Positions 1 through 7,235 of a DNA stretch of 64,000 bases are shown in pieces (position 1 is the stretch's first letter; each line of letters begins with the position of its first letter). The notes beneath the pieces are model-generated. The model did no database searches. It saw only the letters and a list, made by a program, of their open reading frames with translations, and was not told the DNA's origin. This DNA is from Trichocoleus sp. (lineage in GTDB: Bacteria > Cyanobacteriota > Cyanobacteriia > Elainellales > Elainellaceae): NCBI GenBank assembly GCA_036702865.1, contig DATNQD010000089.1:1-64000 (forward strand), in the 5' to 3' direction. The translations under genes and the position numbers were made by a program.

Positions 1-98
1 TGCCAGCGTCTCGACTCAACTGGGTCAGTACTACTTTGATAGCGAGTTTTCAGTTCTTCGTGACTGAGGTGATTTTTTAGCGTAATTGTGCGTCCCAT
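1..98 (-). CDS. IS630-type transposase, N-terminal part, cut by window edge
   Basis: The minus strand opens with ATG at 98 and reads without a stop to the window edge (32 codons). The peptide contains HLSHEELKTRYQ and DPVESRRW, which match my memory of the N-terminal helix-turn-helix start of cyanobacterial IS630/Tc1-mariner transposases. A purine-rich GGAGGA lies immediately before the ATG, with closer spacing than usual. About 15 bases upstream, the sequence CTATAG occurs twice, 7 bases apart, as might be found near an element end. Whether the element is intact cannot be told here. Family assignment is by pattern only. Confidence 0.55.
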   Translation of the reverse strand, partial: MGRTITLKNHLSHEELKTRYQSSTDPVESRRW

Positions 99-188
99 TC
101 CTCCATTCTATAGTGTTACTCTATAGTCGGATTTCGTATTACTCAAAAGACAACCTATCCTGAATTCTGGTTCATCACACTCCAGGAG

Positions 189-794
189 TTATCCGTTTTC
201 ATGCCAGTCGAAATCCATCTGGCGTGCTGTTTGTAACGCAAGCTCTCTGCCAGCAAGACGTTCGACTAGATGCAGGCTCATATCAATGCCAGCAGAGATC
301 CCCGCTGACGTAACAACAAACCCTTCATCAACCCAGCGACGCTGCTCAACGATGCAGACCGCAGGAAACAAGGCTCGCATTTCGGCAATGTCTTCCCAAT
401 GGGTAGTAGCAGTTCGATTATTGAGCAGCCCAGCTTGTGCAAGCAGGAAAGCACCCGTGCAGACAGAGGCTACGAGCTTTGCGTTCGCTGAAGTACGCAC
501 GATCCATGCAGCGACATCCGGTGTTTTGAGTTCATTGGTGACGATGCCTCCTGATATCAGCAGCAGTTCGATGTAGGGATGATTTTCAAAGGTGTAGTCA
601 GGCTGAACGACCAGTCCGGCTCGTGCTGTGATCGTGCCTACTTCGCGGGCGATCGTGAAAACGGTGAACGGTTCAGGCAGGGACGGGTTCGTGCGCTTGA
701 ACACACGCGATGCAGTAGTAAACACTTCGTAAGGTCCAGCAAAGTCTAAAACCTCAGCATCAGGGAAGACAAAAACACCAACGGATGTTGCCAT
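189..794 (-). CDS. DJ-1/PfpI family protein, isonitrile hydratase-like
   Basis: A 201-residue class I glutamine-amidotransferase-like protein. The N-terminus (VGVFVFPDAEVLDFAGPYEVF, residues 5-25) is typical of the DJ-1/PfpI branch that includes isonitrile hydratase and the N-terminal domains of GlxA/FtrA-type AraC regulators. The nucleophile elbow is VASVCTGAFLLA with Cys112, followed by TATTHW with His132. Asp17 and the Asp/Gly-rich first strand fit the isonitrile hydratase subgroup. No AraC helix-turn-helix follows, so it is a stand-alone enzyme rather than a regulator. Cytoplasmic. Substrate is not deducible: members hydrate isonitriles or act as chaperone/glyoxalase-like proteins. It stands alone, with no operon partner; the family call is firm, the activity is not. 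Confidence 0.85.
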   Translation of the reverse strand: MATSVGVFVFPDAEVLDFAGPYEVFTTASRVFKRTNPSLPEPFTVFTIAREVGTITARAGLVVQPDYTFENHPYIELLLISGGIVTNELKTPDVAAWIVRTSANAKLVASVCTGAFLLAQAGLLNNRTATTHWEDIAEMRALFPAVCIVEQRRWVDEGFVVTSAGISAGIDMSLHLVERLAGRELALQTARQMDFDWHENG

Positions 795-1052
795 CTCAAA
801 ACATATAACTCACAATTGGGCGAAAACTTTCCACATAATTCACTAATAAGGGCAATTCAATACATTGTTTTTGTACAACCCTTGAGTAGATAAATGGAGT
901 GTTTCGGCAATATAAGCTGATACAGGTAGATAGACTAAATCTTTCCACATTTTTTCAGATTCAGTACAAGATTGTCTGGTTTTTTAAATCATTTTCACAG
1001 GTGAAAGGAGACTTGAAATAGTGTTATTTTACCATTCAAATTCCATATAGTT

Positions 1053-1778
1053 TTACTTAGTTATCGGTTCATTCCTCATCGACGAAATTGATTTTCCAAT
1101 GCTGATATTAATTCCATTTAAAGCCTCACTGATATATGCAAGTATTGCGTAGATAAAAATAGTAATGCCTATCATTTCCAGAAGCTCTTCAATGGTTGTA
1201 ATAACCTCCGCAATCAGGTTTTGTGCATGATAGATATCTGAGAAAAAACGGACGCCAACTAGTTCAATACCAATAGCACCTAAAACAAAGAGGCTACCAG
1301 ATAGGAAGAACAGACGCTGAGTTTTTGGGGGAAGATGCAGAAAAAACTTCATGTACACTAGAACAGAAACTGACAGAAGTACTGAATTTAAAGTATCCCA
1401 TGGACCACTTTGCCAGAGATAAGTTTTCTTGCCAAGTTTTCTATTAATTAATTCGTGAATTCCGAGCAATTCATCTAAGGACAAGTACAGAAAAACTATC
1501 GCTAAACTCCACCAGTGGATAGTGAAACGATCTTTGAGTTGCTGTTTGGCTAGAGCAACAAGAACAAGTAAAATTGAACACAGAAAAAGAATAAATCCTG
1601 AATAGAACGTGGGTATGTTGTTCTCGGAATCTACATTAAATAAATTCACTAATCCCCAAAGGTTTTCCCCATTAAGTGAGTATCTTACAACTTGTCCAGT
1701 GATGCTTATTGAAGCGAGACTGAATGCAACAAGAGCAAAGAGCAAAGCAATTCGTTCTGGGCGAACTATAACACTCAT
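1053..1778 (-). CDS. multi-pass membrane protein of unknown function
   Basis: A 241-residue protein with about six hydrophobic segments (roughly residues 10-30, 57-77, 87-107, 130-148, 155-177 and 190-215), so it is almost certainly an inner or thylakoid membrane protein. A conserved-looking acidic/His cluster, LSLDELLGIHELI (about residues 98-110), follows the third segment, and a second acidic run, VITTIEELLEMIG, precedes the last one. Such paired acid/His clusters in the membrane could bind a metal or cofactor, but I recognise no named family. ATG start, AT-rich flanks, no operon partner. Function unknown. Confidence 0.7.
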   Translation of the reverse strand: MSVIVRPERIALLFALVAFSLASISITGQVVRYSLNGENLWGLVNLFNVDSENNIPTFYSGFILFLCSILLVLVALAKQQLKDRFTIHWWSLAIVFLYLSLDELLGIHELINRKLGKKTYLWQSGPWDTLNSVLLSVSVLVYMKFFLHLPPKTQRLFFLSGSLFVLGAIGIELVGVRFFSDIYHAQNLIAEVITTIEELLEMIGITIFIYAILAYISEALNGINISIGKSISSMRNEPITK

Positions 1779-2214
1779 AAAATGGTTTAATCCTGAAATA
1801 CCTCGAAAAGTAGAAAACTAAGTAGCTTCTTCTAAAGCTGCTATAGAAATGAGATATGCTAACTATTTAAACATCGCTTCGGTGCGGATCCCGGCACCTT
1901 TGCGTTAAGTTTTTTTTAATTCTCTCTTAATCTTAGAACCTGCCAGTTTGTCCTTCTCTAGGGACATCCTCTACCTCTCATAATGGACATAAGAGCAATC
2001 CTCTTGACAGAAGCATATGCTTGATAATGCTGTACCAATCGCTCAGGTATACCCAAATCCTTCAATACGCGACGATTAAAGCTACCTCTCCTTTGACCTC
2101 ATTGAAGCTGTTTTGACAAGTTGGTGCTACATTCCTGAATACTGATAAATGATTCCAAAAGACAAGCAGATGGAATCAATTCAGGGAACATTATTGAGCA
2201 AGCAAATTCTTCAG
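1779..2214. other. gap with an orphan reading-frame fragment
   Basis: No full gene is visible. On the minus strand an open frame from about 2098 down to a TAG at 1958-1960 encodes about 46 residues including FNRRVLKDLGIPERLVQHYQ and ASVKRIALMSIMRGRGCP. It has the composition of real protein but only a TTG as possible start, and it begins just after an in-frame TGA at 2099-2101, so it may be a remnant of a larger gene or mobile element. I cannot assign a family. Near 1880-1920 a GGTGC/GCACC stem lies about 12 bases before a T8 run on the plus strand, too loose for a confident terminator call. Confidence 0.35.
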
Positions 2215-2523
2215 TTAGCGTGTTTCGTAGTTCAAGGCAGGACGATCGCGCCGTTTAAGCAGTTGATGGCTCCTGGCACGATCGCCTTTAGATTCTGCTT
2301 TGGAACGATTTGATGCGCCTGCTTCATTCCTGGTTGGCTCGATTCGCTCCATTCGGGCTGCTTCAACTAGAAAAACCCGATGCCCATCCACTGTCCACAG
2401 ATTCTCACAGGTCGTTAAATACCCCTGCGATTGCAGTTGGGCTGCCCGATCGTCTCTTGCTTGCCGAGCTGCCGTTTCATCATCCCACTGGGTTTCCAAG
2501 AAAACTTCTTGCACCTCTGCCAT
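2215..2523 (-). CDS. small hypothetical protein
   Basis: A 102-residue soluble protein. The first half (MAEVQEVFLETQWDDETAA..., then LTTCENLWTVDGHRVFLVEA) looks like a compact alpha/beta fold of the kind often seen in short conserved cyanobacterial proteins. The second half, from about residue 60, is charged and low in complexity (NRSKAESKGDRARS), probably disordered. ATG start with a purine-rich AGGTAGGT just upstream. Plus-strand frames over the same bases have low-complexity products and are taken as shadows. No function can be proposed. Confidence 0.55.
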   Translation of the reverse strand: MAEVQEVFLETQWDDETAARQARDDRAAQLQSQGYLTTCENLWTVDGHRVFLVEAARMERIEPTRNEAGASNRSKAESKGDRARSHQLLKRRDRPALNYETR

Positions 2524-2940
2524 ACCTACCTACCTCACTTCAGATGCGATAGTCTTCTATTCTAGAGGCAACAAATCCCATACTCACCCCCATTCAGATA
2601 TATGGAAACGATATGGGTAATTCAGTCCTACAAGACTTGCAACCTGCACTGCTTTAAGTTGTTGAGTCTCGAAAGTTGAGCAGATTTTTTAGCAACGAAG
2701 TTTATTGAAGTAATTTTTGGAGTGATTGCCGATTCAGCGAGTTTGGTCTCGATCGCGCGTCACTCATTCCTCTATTAAAAAGAATTTGCGACATAACAAA
2801 CATCACAGGTCTGGCACCTATCCCTTTTTTCAACACAGCTTAAGTCAGTAAAAGCACTGCCGTACTCTTACGGTTGATTCTGCGCTGCACCCAATCAGTT
2901 TCCGTAAACTTGCTCATTCAACCCATTTTGCAGCCCTCTA

Positions 2941-2997
2941 CTATTGACTCAACTTGATTCAAATGCTCTCCCAATCCTAGTTTTCTCTATTGACTCA
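2941..2997. repeat. 11-bp direct repeat in the gap 2524-3020
   Basis: CTATTGACTCA occurs at 2941-2951 and again at 2987-2997, 46 bases apart, each followed shortly by CTTGA. Both copies contain TTGACT, a reasonable -35 hexamer, upstream of the small ORF at 3021 and hspA. No convincing -10 box at the right spacing was found. An imperfect hairpin (TTACGG ... CCGTAA, about 2868-2910) lies upstream. Otherwise I see nothing gene-like in 2524-3020. Confidence 0.35.
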
Positions 2998-3020
2998 CAG
3001 CTTGAGAAGGGTAGTAAGCC

Positions 3021-3164
3021 ATGAACCTTTGCCGGAAGCAGTTTATTGCTGAAGTGATTCTAGAACTCGTCATGGTCATGGCACCCACTTACTTAGACTA
3101 CCTGGGAGCAGCAGGCGAATTTATCCTCAAGTTAGACCAACCCACGATCGAATTTACCCTGTAA
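3021..3164 (+). CDS. 47-residue ORF upstream of hspA
   Basis: ATG at 3021 with an AAGG about 10 bases before it; TAA at 3162-3164. The product is 47 residues with segments AEVILELVMVMAPTYLDYLG and EFILKLDQPTIEFTL, amphipathic and balanced in composition like a real protein. It lies 125 bases before the hspA start on the same strand. I do not recognise the family. It could be a small conserved cyanobacterial protein or the end of a decayed gene. Evidence is start context and composition only. Confidence 0.4.
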   Translation: MNLCRKQFIAEVILELVMVMAPTYLDYLGAAGEFILKLDQPTIEFTL

Positions 3165-3180
3165 TATTCATGCAAGCGTT

Positions 3181-3221
3181 GGTTCGGAAAAATGAATTCC
3201 GCTTTTCGAGAGAACCGAACC
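3181..3221. repeat. inverted repeat between small ORF and hspA
   Basis: GGTTCGG at 3181-3187 and its exact complement CCGAACC at 3215-3221 are separated by 27 bases. The position, about 70 bases before the hspA start, suits a regulator site or a leader-RNA stem. It does not match the CIRCE element (TTAGCACTC-N9-GAGTGCTAA). Confidence 0.4.
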
Positions 3222-3289
3222 TACAGATCTGGCGTGATTCTCTAACATGAAATCAAACCAATATACCAGTGAAGTTGGAGGTAAACGGA

Positions 3290-3727
3290 ATGGCTCTTAT
3301 TCATTGGCAACCGTTCCAAGAAATTGAAGGCCTACAGCGTGATATGAATCGGTTATTCGATCGCTTCATCACAACAGACGGAGACAGAATCCATACCGCT
3401 TTTGCTCCGAAAGTGGAGATGCAAGAAACATCAGATGCAATTCACCTGAAAGTGGAAATTCCAGGCATCGATGTCAAGGATATAGATGTACAGGTTTCTG
3501 CTGAAGCAGTTTCCATCAGCGGCGAACGCAAAGAGGAAACGAAGACTGAAGACAGAGGCATGATTCGGACTGAATTTCGCTATGGTCAGTTCCAGCGAGT
3601 GATTCCACTGCCCGCACGCATCGAGAATACCAACGTTCAAGCCGACTATAAGAACGGTGTTCTACAACTCACCCTACCAAAAGCATCAGCAGAAAAGAAC
3701 AAAGTCGTTAAAGTGAATATCAGCTAA
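3290..3727 (+). CDS. hspA: small heat-shock protein, Hsp20/alpha-crystallin family
   Basis: A 145-residue small heat-shock protein, an ATP-independent chaperone that holds unfolding proteins and associates with membranes under heat in cyanobacteria. The N-terminal arm has LIHWQPFQEIEGLQRDMNRL and an FDRF motif. The alpha-crystallin domain runs from about residue 40 (FAPKVEMQETSDAIHLKVEIPG) to the conserved NGVLQLTLPKA, followed by a short tail ending VVKVNIS. I place the start at ATG 3290 rather than the in-frame GTG at 3269, because GGAGGT at 3277-3282 is well spaced for the ATG and because family members begin MALI/MAL. That ribosome site can pair with TACC at 3264-3267, so a simple RNA thermometer is conceivable. 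A strong hairpin ends the transcript. Confidence 0.93.
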   Translation: MALIHWQPFQEIEGLQRDMNRLFDRFITTDGDRIHTAFAPKVEMQETSDAIHLKVEIPGIDVKDIDVQVSAEAVSISGERKEETKTEDRGMIRTEFRYGQFQRVIPLPARIENTNVQADYKNGVLQLTLPKASAEKNKVVKVNIS

Positions 3728-3735
3728 TTGCTGAG

Positions 3736-3783
3736 TGCGTGGATGGGTAGATAGGTGCTGCATCTCATCCACGCATTATTCTT
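3736..3783 (+). terminator. hairpin terminator after hspA
   Basis: TGCGTGGATG (3736-3745) is exactly complementary to CATCCACGCA (3766-3775), a 10-bp stem with a 20-base loop, followed by TTATTCTTTC. It lies between the convergent hspA and kinase genes, so it may serve both. Confidence 0.6.
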
Positions 3784-6750
3784 TCATTCCCTCATCTGAG
3801 CAAAATGTTCCATTAGCAATCGATGGATGAAAATGTAACCTCCCCCCACCTTTTGCAGGAATATGCGTTCAGTCGCGTAATCGAGAAAACGAGCATAGTT
3901 CCAGGGAATGCAGCCACTTCTCCACAAGATGCACCGCAGCATAAAGTGTTTGATACAAGTGATGCCAGAACCCTGACCGCCAAATAGTGCGCCTGCCAAA
4001 CCACAAACAATGAGTCCCTGGGTTAAGCCAAGGATAGGATTCTCAACAATTCCAATTGATAAACCCGTTAATAATCCGATCGTGATCAACAAAGTTCTGG
4101 CGTTGGCTGCAGACTTCCAAATTCCTTGGTTAGGCAAGGTGCTTCTATCAACCTCACTAATTTTGTCAAATCCAGCGATTACAGTCGCTACAAGTCCAAA
4201 AATTAAAGCTGCCTTTAGTGATCCTCCACCCAGGATGTAGACTACGGCAGTTAAACCTCCCAGCACTAAGTTGTTTCTAGTTTTCCGCCAAGACCACTTG
4301 ATAGCTTCCACAGGTTCGATTTTGTTTTGGATCAGTTGGTGGAAGAATATACCAATCAATCCATACAGCAATCCATCGCCTAATCCAATTTTTGGATTTT
4401 CGTGAATCCAGCTCGAAATTGAGCCATAAATTAGCCCTAGAAGCAGCCCATCTGCCAACCGAGCAATTCGCCCTTTAGCTAAGCTAATTGTCAATCCTCC
4501 AATCAGTCCATAAACCAAACTCCCGATCATGCCTGCGAGAAACCCTGCCGCAAGTTTCTCTGCTGTCTGGTAGAGCGAATATCCATGTTGGTGATAGAAG
4601 TGATAACCAGCACCTAGTCCAGTTTGCAAGCTGCCCCAAATTGCGAAGATCAGCAGCATGACTCCAATCCGATAAATCCGCTGTTGAACCTGAGTTTTTA
4701 GCCATTGGGGCTGCATCTGTTCAATCAGAAATACCGTTTGAGATTCTCGATGGATGCGTCGTGCCAGCCAAACCAACCACTGAACTGTTTGCTCCTTGGA
4801 ATACCGTTGCTCAACGCCTCGACGTTTCAGCATCCGCTCAATATACAAATCAAAGAGCTGTTTGCAGTGGTTTTCTGTCGTGTTGAGTTTCGGCAAACTT
4901 TGAGCAGAGACTCCCTGATAAGCCAGCACCATAATGTTGAGCATGAGGGGAGACTGAGCCAGTTCTTGAAGCGTTGGCTCCTCTTCTAATAAGCTTCTTA
5001 AGCCTGTCAAATCGTTGCTCAGATGATCCAGATAACAACGAATTTGCTCTGACGTCAGCAACCTGAGATAAATCGCGCTCTGGAAGTTGAGACGGTTGAC
5101 AAGCGACTCGTAGTCTCTAATGCGGCTACAAACCACCATCTCAGTGCCATACTCTTGCTGGAATGCATTTAAGGCATTGATGCAGGCATCCCGATCCTGT
5201 ACTCGAACTTCGTCCAAACCATCGAGCAGGAGAAGCAACTGCTGTTGCTCAACCCAAAGGCGACCAATTTTTCTAGGAACCTGGTATTTAAGATTGAGTT
5301 CTTCTACCAGCCATTGCGCGATGCTGTGTTGTTCCCTTGCCCAAGAAGAGAGGTTGAGAACAACAGGAATAAGATGCCCTGCGTCTTGCTCAGCTCGCAC
5401 AAGCAGTTCACGGGTGAGCTGTAATAAGGTGGTCGTTTTCCCTGATCCGGGTTCCCCTAAAATGAGCAGGGTTCGTCCCGCACCAATTCGATCGAAGATA
5501 GAAATGATTTGAGTCCCTGGAGGTAGCGTTTTGGGAGGCTGCCTATCTGTCTCTACTGCAATATTCCAGGGAGAAGCGACGGCATCTGGTCTGTGTTCTA
5601 AGCCGAGTTCGAGTAAGACCTGGTCTTGTAGGGAGGTTTCTAGAACGCCTTTGACCCAATAGTTGCTCACTTTGCTCAGTAACGCTTGACGGTTATGATA
5701 CTCCTGGCTGCTGAGGGGAATTCTGGCGATCGCCACATCCCTTTTGGGCGTCCAGTAATTTTCAGGAGTTTGGGCAGGGGAGTCTGGCAGGGGAGGGTCT
5801 AGATCAGGCGATAGGGTTTGGCTAGTCAAATTCTGCCTCATCCAATCCGTCGGCGGAGACAGGACTGGTAATGAGTCAACCGTTTCTTTGGGTTGCTTCG
5901 CCGTTTCATCCACTGGTTCTTGAGGCGAGTGCAGCGTTTCCAGTGCTTCTAGAGCTTCGGATGCGTTTTTGTAGCGGTGCTGGTGGTCGTGGCGCACCAT
6001 CGTCTCAAGAATGGCGGCGAATGCTGGGTTAATGTTGATGCGATCGCCAAGCAAAGCACAAGAAATTTCCTGCTGCTCATCCAGAGGAAAGTCTCTTGGA
6101 GAAATTCCCGTCAACGCTTGCAGTCCCACAATTCCCACCGCGTAAACATCACTGCTAAAACAGGGTCGGGATAGTTGCTGCTCAATTGGCATATAGCCTG
6201 GAGAACCAATTGCAACAGTAGCACTGGCTTGACCAGAGGAATTTACCGTCTGAATGTTGACCTGCTTCACTGCTCCAAAGTCGATCAGGACAATTTTGCG
6301 ATCGCTCTTCCGGCAAATTAGATTTGTGGGTTTAATGTCGCGGTGGATCACGCCTTGGCTATGGACAAAGGCAAGCACCTGCAAGATGCTCCGCAACAGA
6401 TCAATTACTTCTGCTTCGCTGAGCCGTTTGCGGCAGGTCAATTCTTGCGCGAGAGTTTGCCCATCAATAAATTGTTGGACAAGATAAAACTCGTCCTCTT
6501 GCTCAAAATGAGCGAGTAGCTGCGGGATTTGATCGTGCTTCCCCAGACGATAAAGAACTTCTGCTTCCAGATTAAATAACCGTTTTGCCACTTGTAGAGA
6601 TTGCGGCGTACTCACTCCAGGGTGGAGTTGTTTGACAACGCAAATCGGCTTACCCGGTAAGTGACTGTCGGTGGCGAGAAACGTTTGACCAAAGCCACCA
6701 CTACCGAGTGGCCTAATAATGTGATAACGCCCTGCCAGCAAGATGTCCAT
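3784..6750 (-). CDS. Ser/Thr kinase - NACHT NTPase - membrane fusion protein
   Basis: A 988-residue multidomain protein. Residues 8-270 are a Hanks-type kinase: glycine loop GSGGFG (16-21), catalytic Lys40, HRDIKPTN (136-143), DFG (157-159). A linker rich in Pro and Asp follows (about 275-350). Residues 410-600 form a NACHT-type STAND NTPase with Walker A GEPGSGKTT (432-440) and Walker B LLLLLDGLDEV (505-515). From about residue 690 to 940 there are many glycine-rich hydrophobic segments (GLIYGSISSW, GLLYGLIG), probably eight or more membrane passes. Such kinase-STAND fusions are known in cyanobacteria as presumed signalling or conflict-response proteins; ligand and targets are unknown. The gene stands alone, converging on hspA. 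Confidence 0.88.
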   Translation of the reverse strand: MDILLAGRYHIIRPLGSGGFGQTFLATDSHLPGKPICVVKQLHPGVSTPQSLQVAKRLFNLEAEVLYRLGKHDQIPQLLAHFEQEDEFYLVQQFIDGQTLAQELTCRKRLSEAEVIDLLRSILQVLAFVHSQGVIHRDIKPTNLICRKSDRKIVLIDFGAVKQVNIQTVNSSGQASATVAIGSPGYMPIEQQLSRPCFSSDVYAVGIVGLQALTGISPRDFPLDEQQEISCALLGDRININPAFAAILETMVRHDHQHRYKNASEALEALETLHSPQEPVDETAKQPKETVDSLPVLSPPTDWMRQNLTSQTLSPDLDPPLPDSPAQTPENYWTPKRDVAIARIPLSSQEYHNRQALLSKVSNYWVKGVLETSLQDQVLLELGLEHRPDAVASPWNIAVETDRQPPKTLPPGTQIISIFDRIGAGRTLLILGEPGSGKTTTLLQLTRELLVRAEQDAGHLIPVVLNLSSWAREQHSIAQWLVEELNLKYQVPRKIGRLWVEQQQLLLLLDGLDEVRVQDRDACINALNAFQQEYGTEMVVCSRIRDYESLVNRLNFQSAIYLRLLTSEQIRCYLDHLSNDLTGLRSLLEEEPTLQELAQSPLMLNIMVLAYQGVSAQSLPKLNTTENHCKQLFDLYIERMLKRRGVEQRYSKEQTVQWLVWLARRIHRESQTVFLIEQMQPQWLKTQVQQRIYRIGVMLLIFAIWGSLQTGLGAGYHFYHQHGYSLYQTAEKLAAGFLAGMIGSLVYGLIGGLTISLAKGRIARLADGLLLGLIYGSISSWIHENPKIGLGDGLLYGLIGIFFHQLIQNKIEPVEAIKWSWRKTRNNLVLGGLTAVVYILGGGSLKAALIFGLVATVIAGFDKISEVDRSTLPNQGIWKSAANARTLLITIGLLTGLSIGIVENPILGLTQGLIVCGLAGALFGGQGSGITCIKHFMLRCILWRSGCIPWNYARFLDYATERIFLQKVGGGYIFIHRLLMEHFAQMRE

Positions 6751-6995
6751 TTCAACAGACTACCAAACTGAACGCCCTTCTCCTCATCAATTCTGCCAAC
6801 GATCGCAAATTAGCTCCGAGAATCCCCTACTCCAGCCCCCGATCGCTTCGCTCCAAAAACATCCTGCTAAAGTTCAGCATCGATCCCATGAGAGTACATC
6901 AGCGTTGAGGATCACAAGATGATTCAAAAGGCGCACCAGCCGATCGGGATAGTTACCCAACAAAAACTACTTCAATTGATATGAATTAAGATTGC

Positions 6996-7166
6996 GGCTT
7001 TGCTGAATCGCAGGATGCATAATGCTAATTTACCGACTGCATTACCTCTAGATATCCTAATTCTGAAGGACTTTGAATTCTTTTTCCCCAGAAGTTGAGG
7101 GCTAGGAGGGCGAATCATACCCCCATGCAGCAACATCTTTTATTGGCGTTGCTGAAGCGCAGGATG
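6996..7166 (+). repeat. two copies of a 22-bp IS5-end-like sequence in gap 6751-7235
   Basis: GGCTTTGCTGAATCGCAGGA (start 6996) and GGCGTTGCTGAAGCGCAGGA (start 7145) differ at two of their 22 positions and lie in the same orientation. They resemble the GGCTTTGTTGAAT-type terminal repeats of IS5/IS903-group elements. No transposase remains between or beside them, so these would be relic or solo ends. Nothing else gene-like is visible in this 485-base gap between two kinase genes. Confidence 0.4.
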
Positions 7167-7235
7167 GAGTTGCGAATTGAGTGCCTGCCTTGTCCCGTTG
7201 ACTTAGCTGCCGATCGTCATCTTTTAGGCGTGTAA

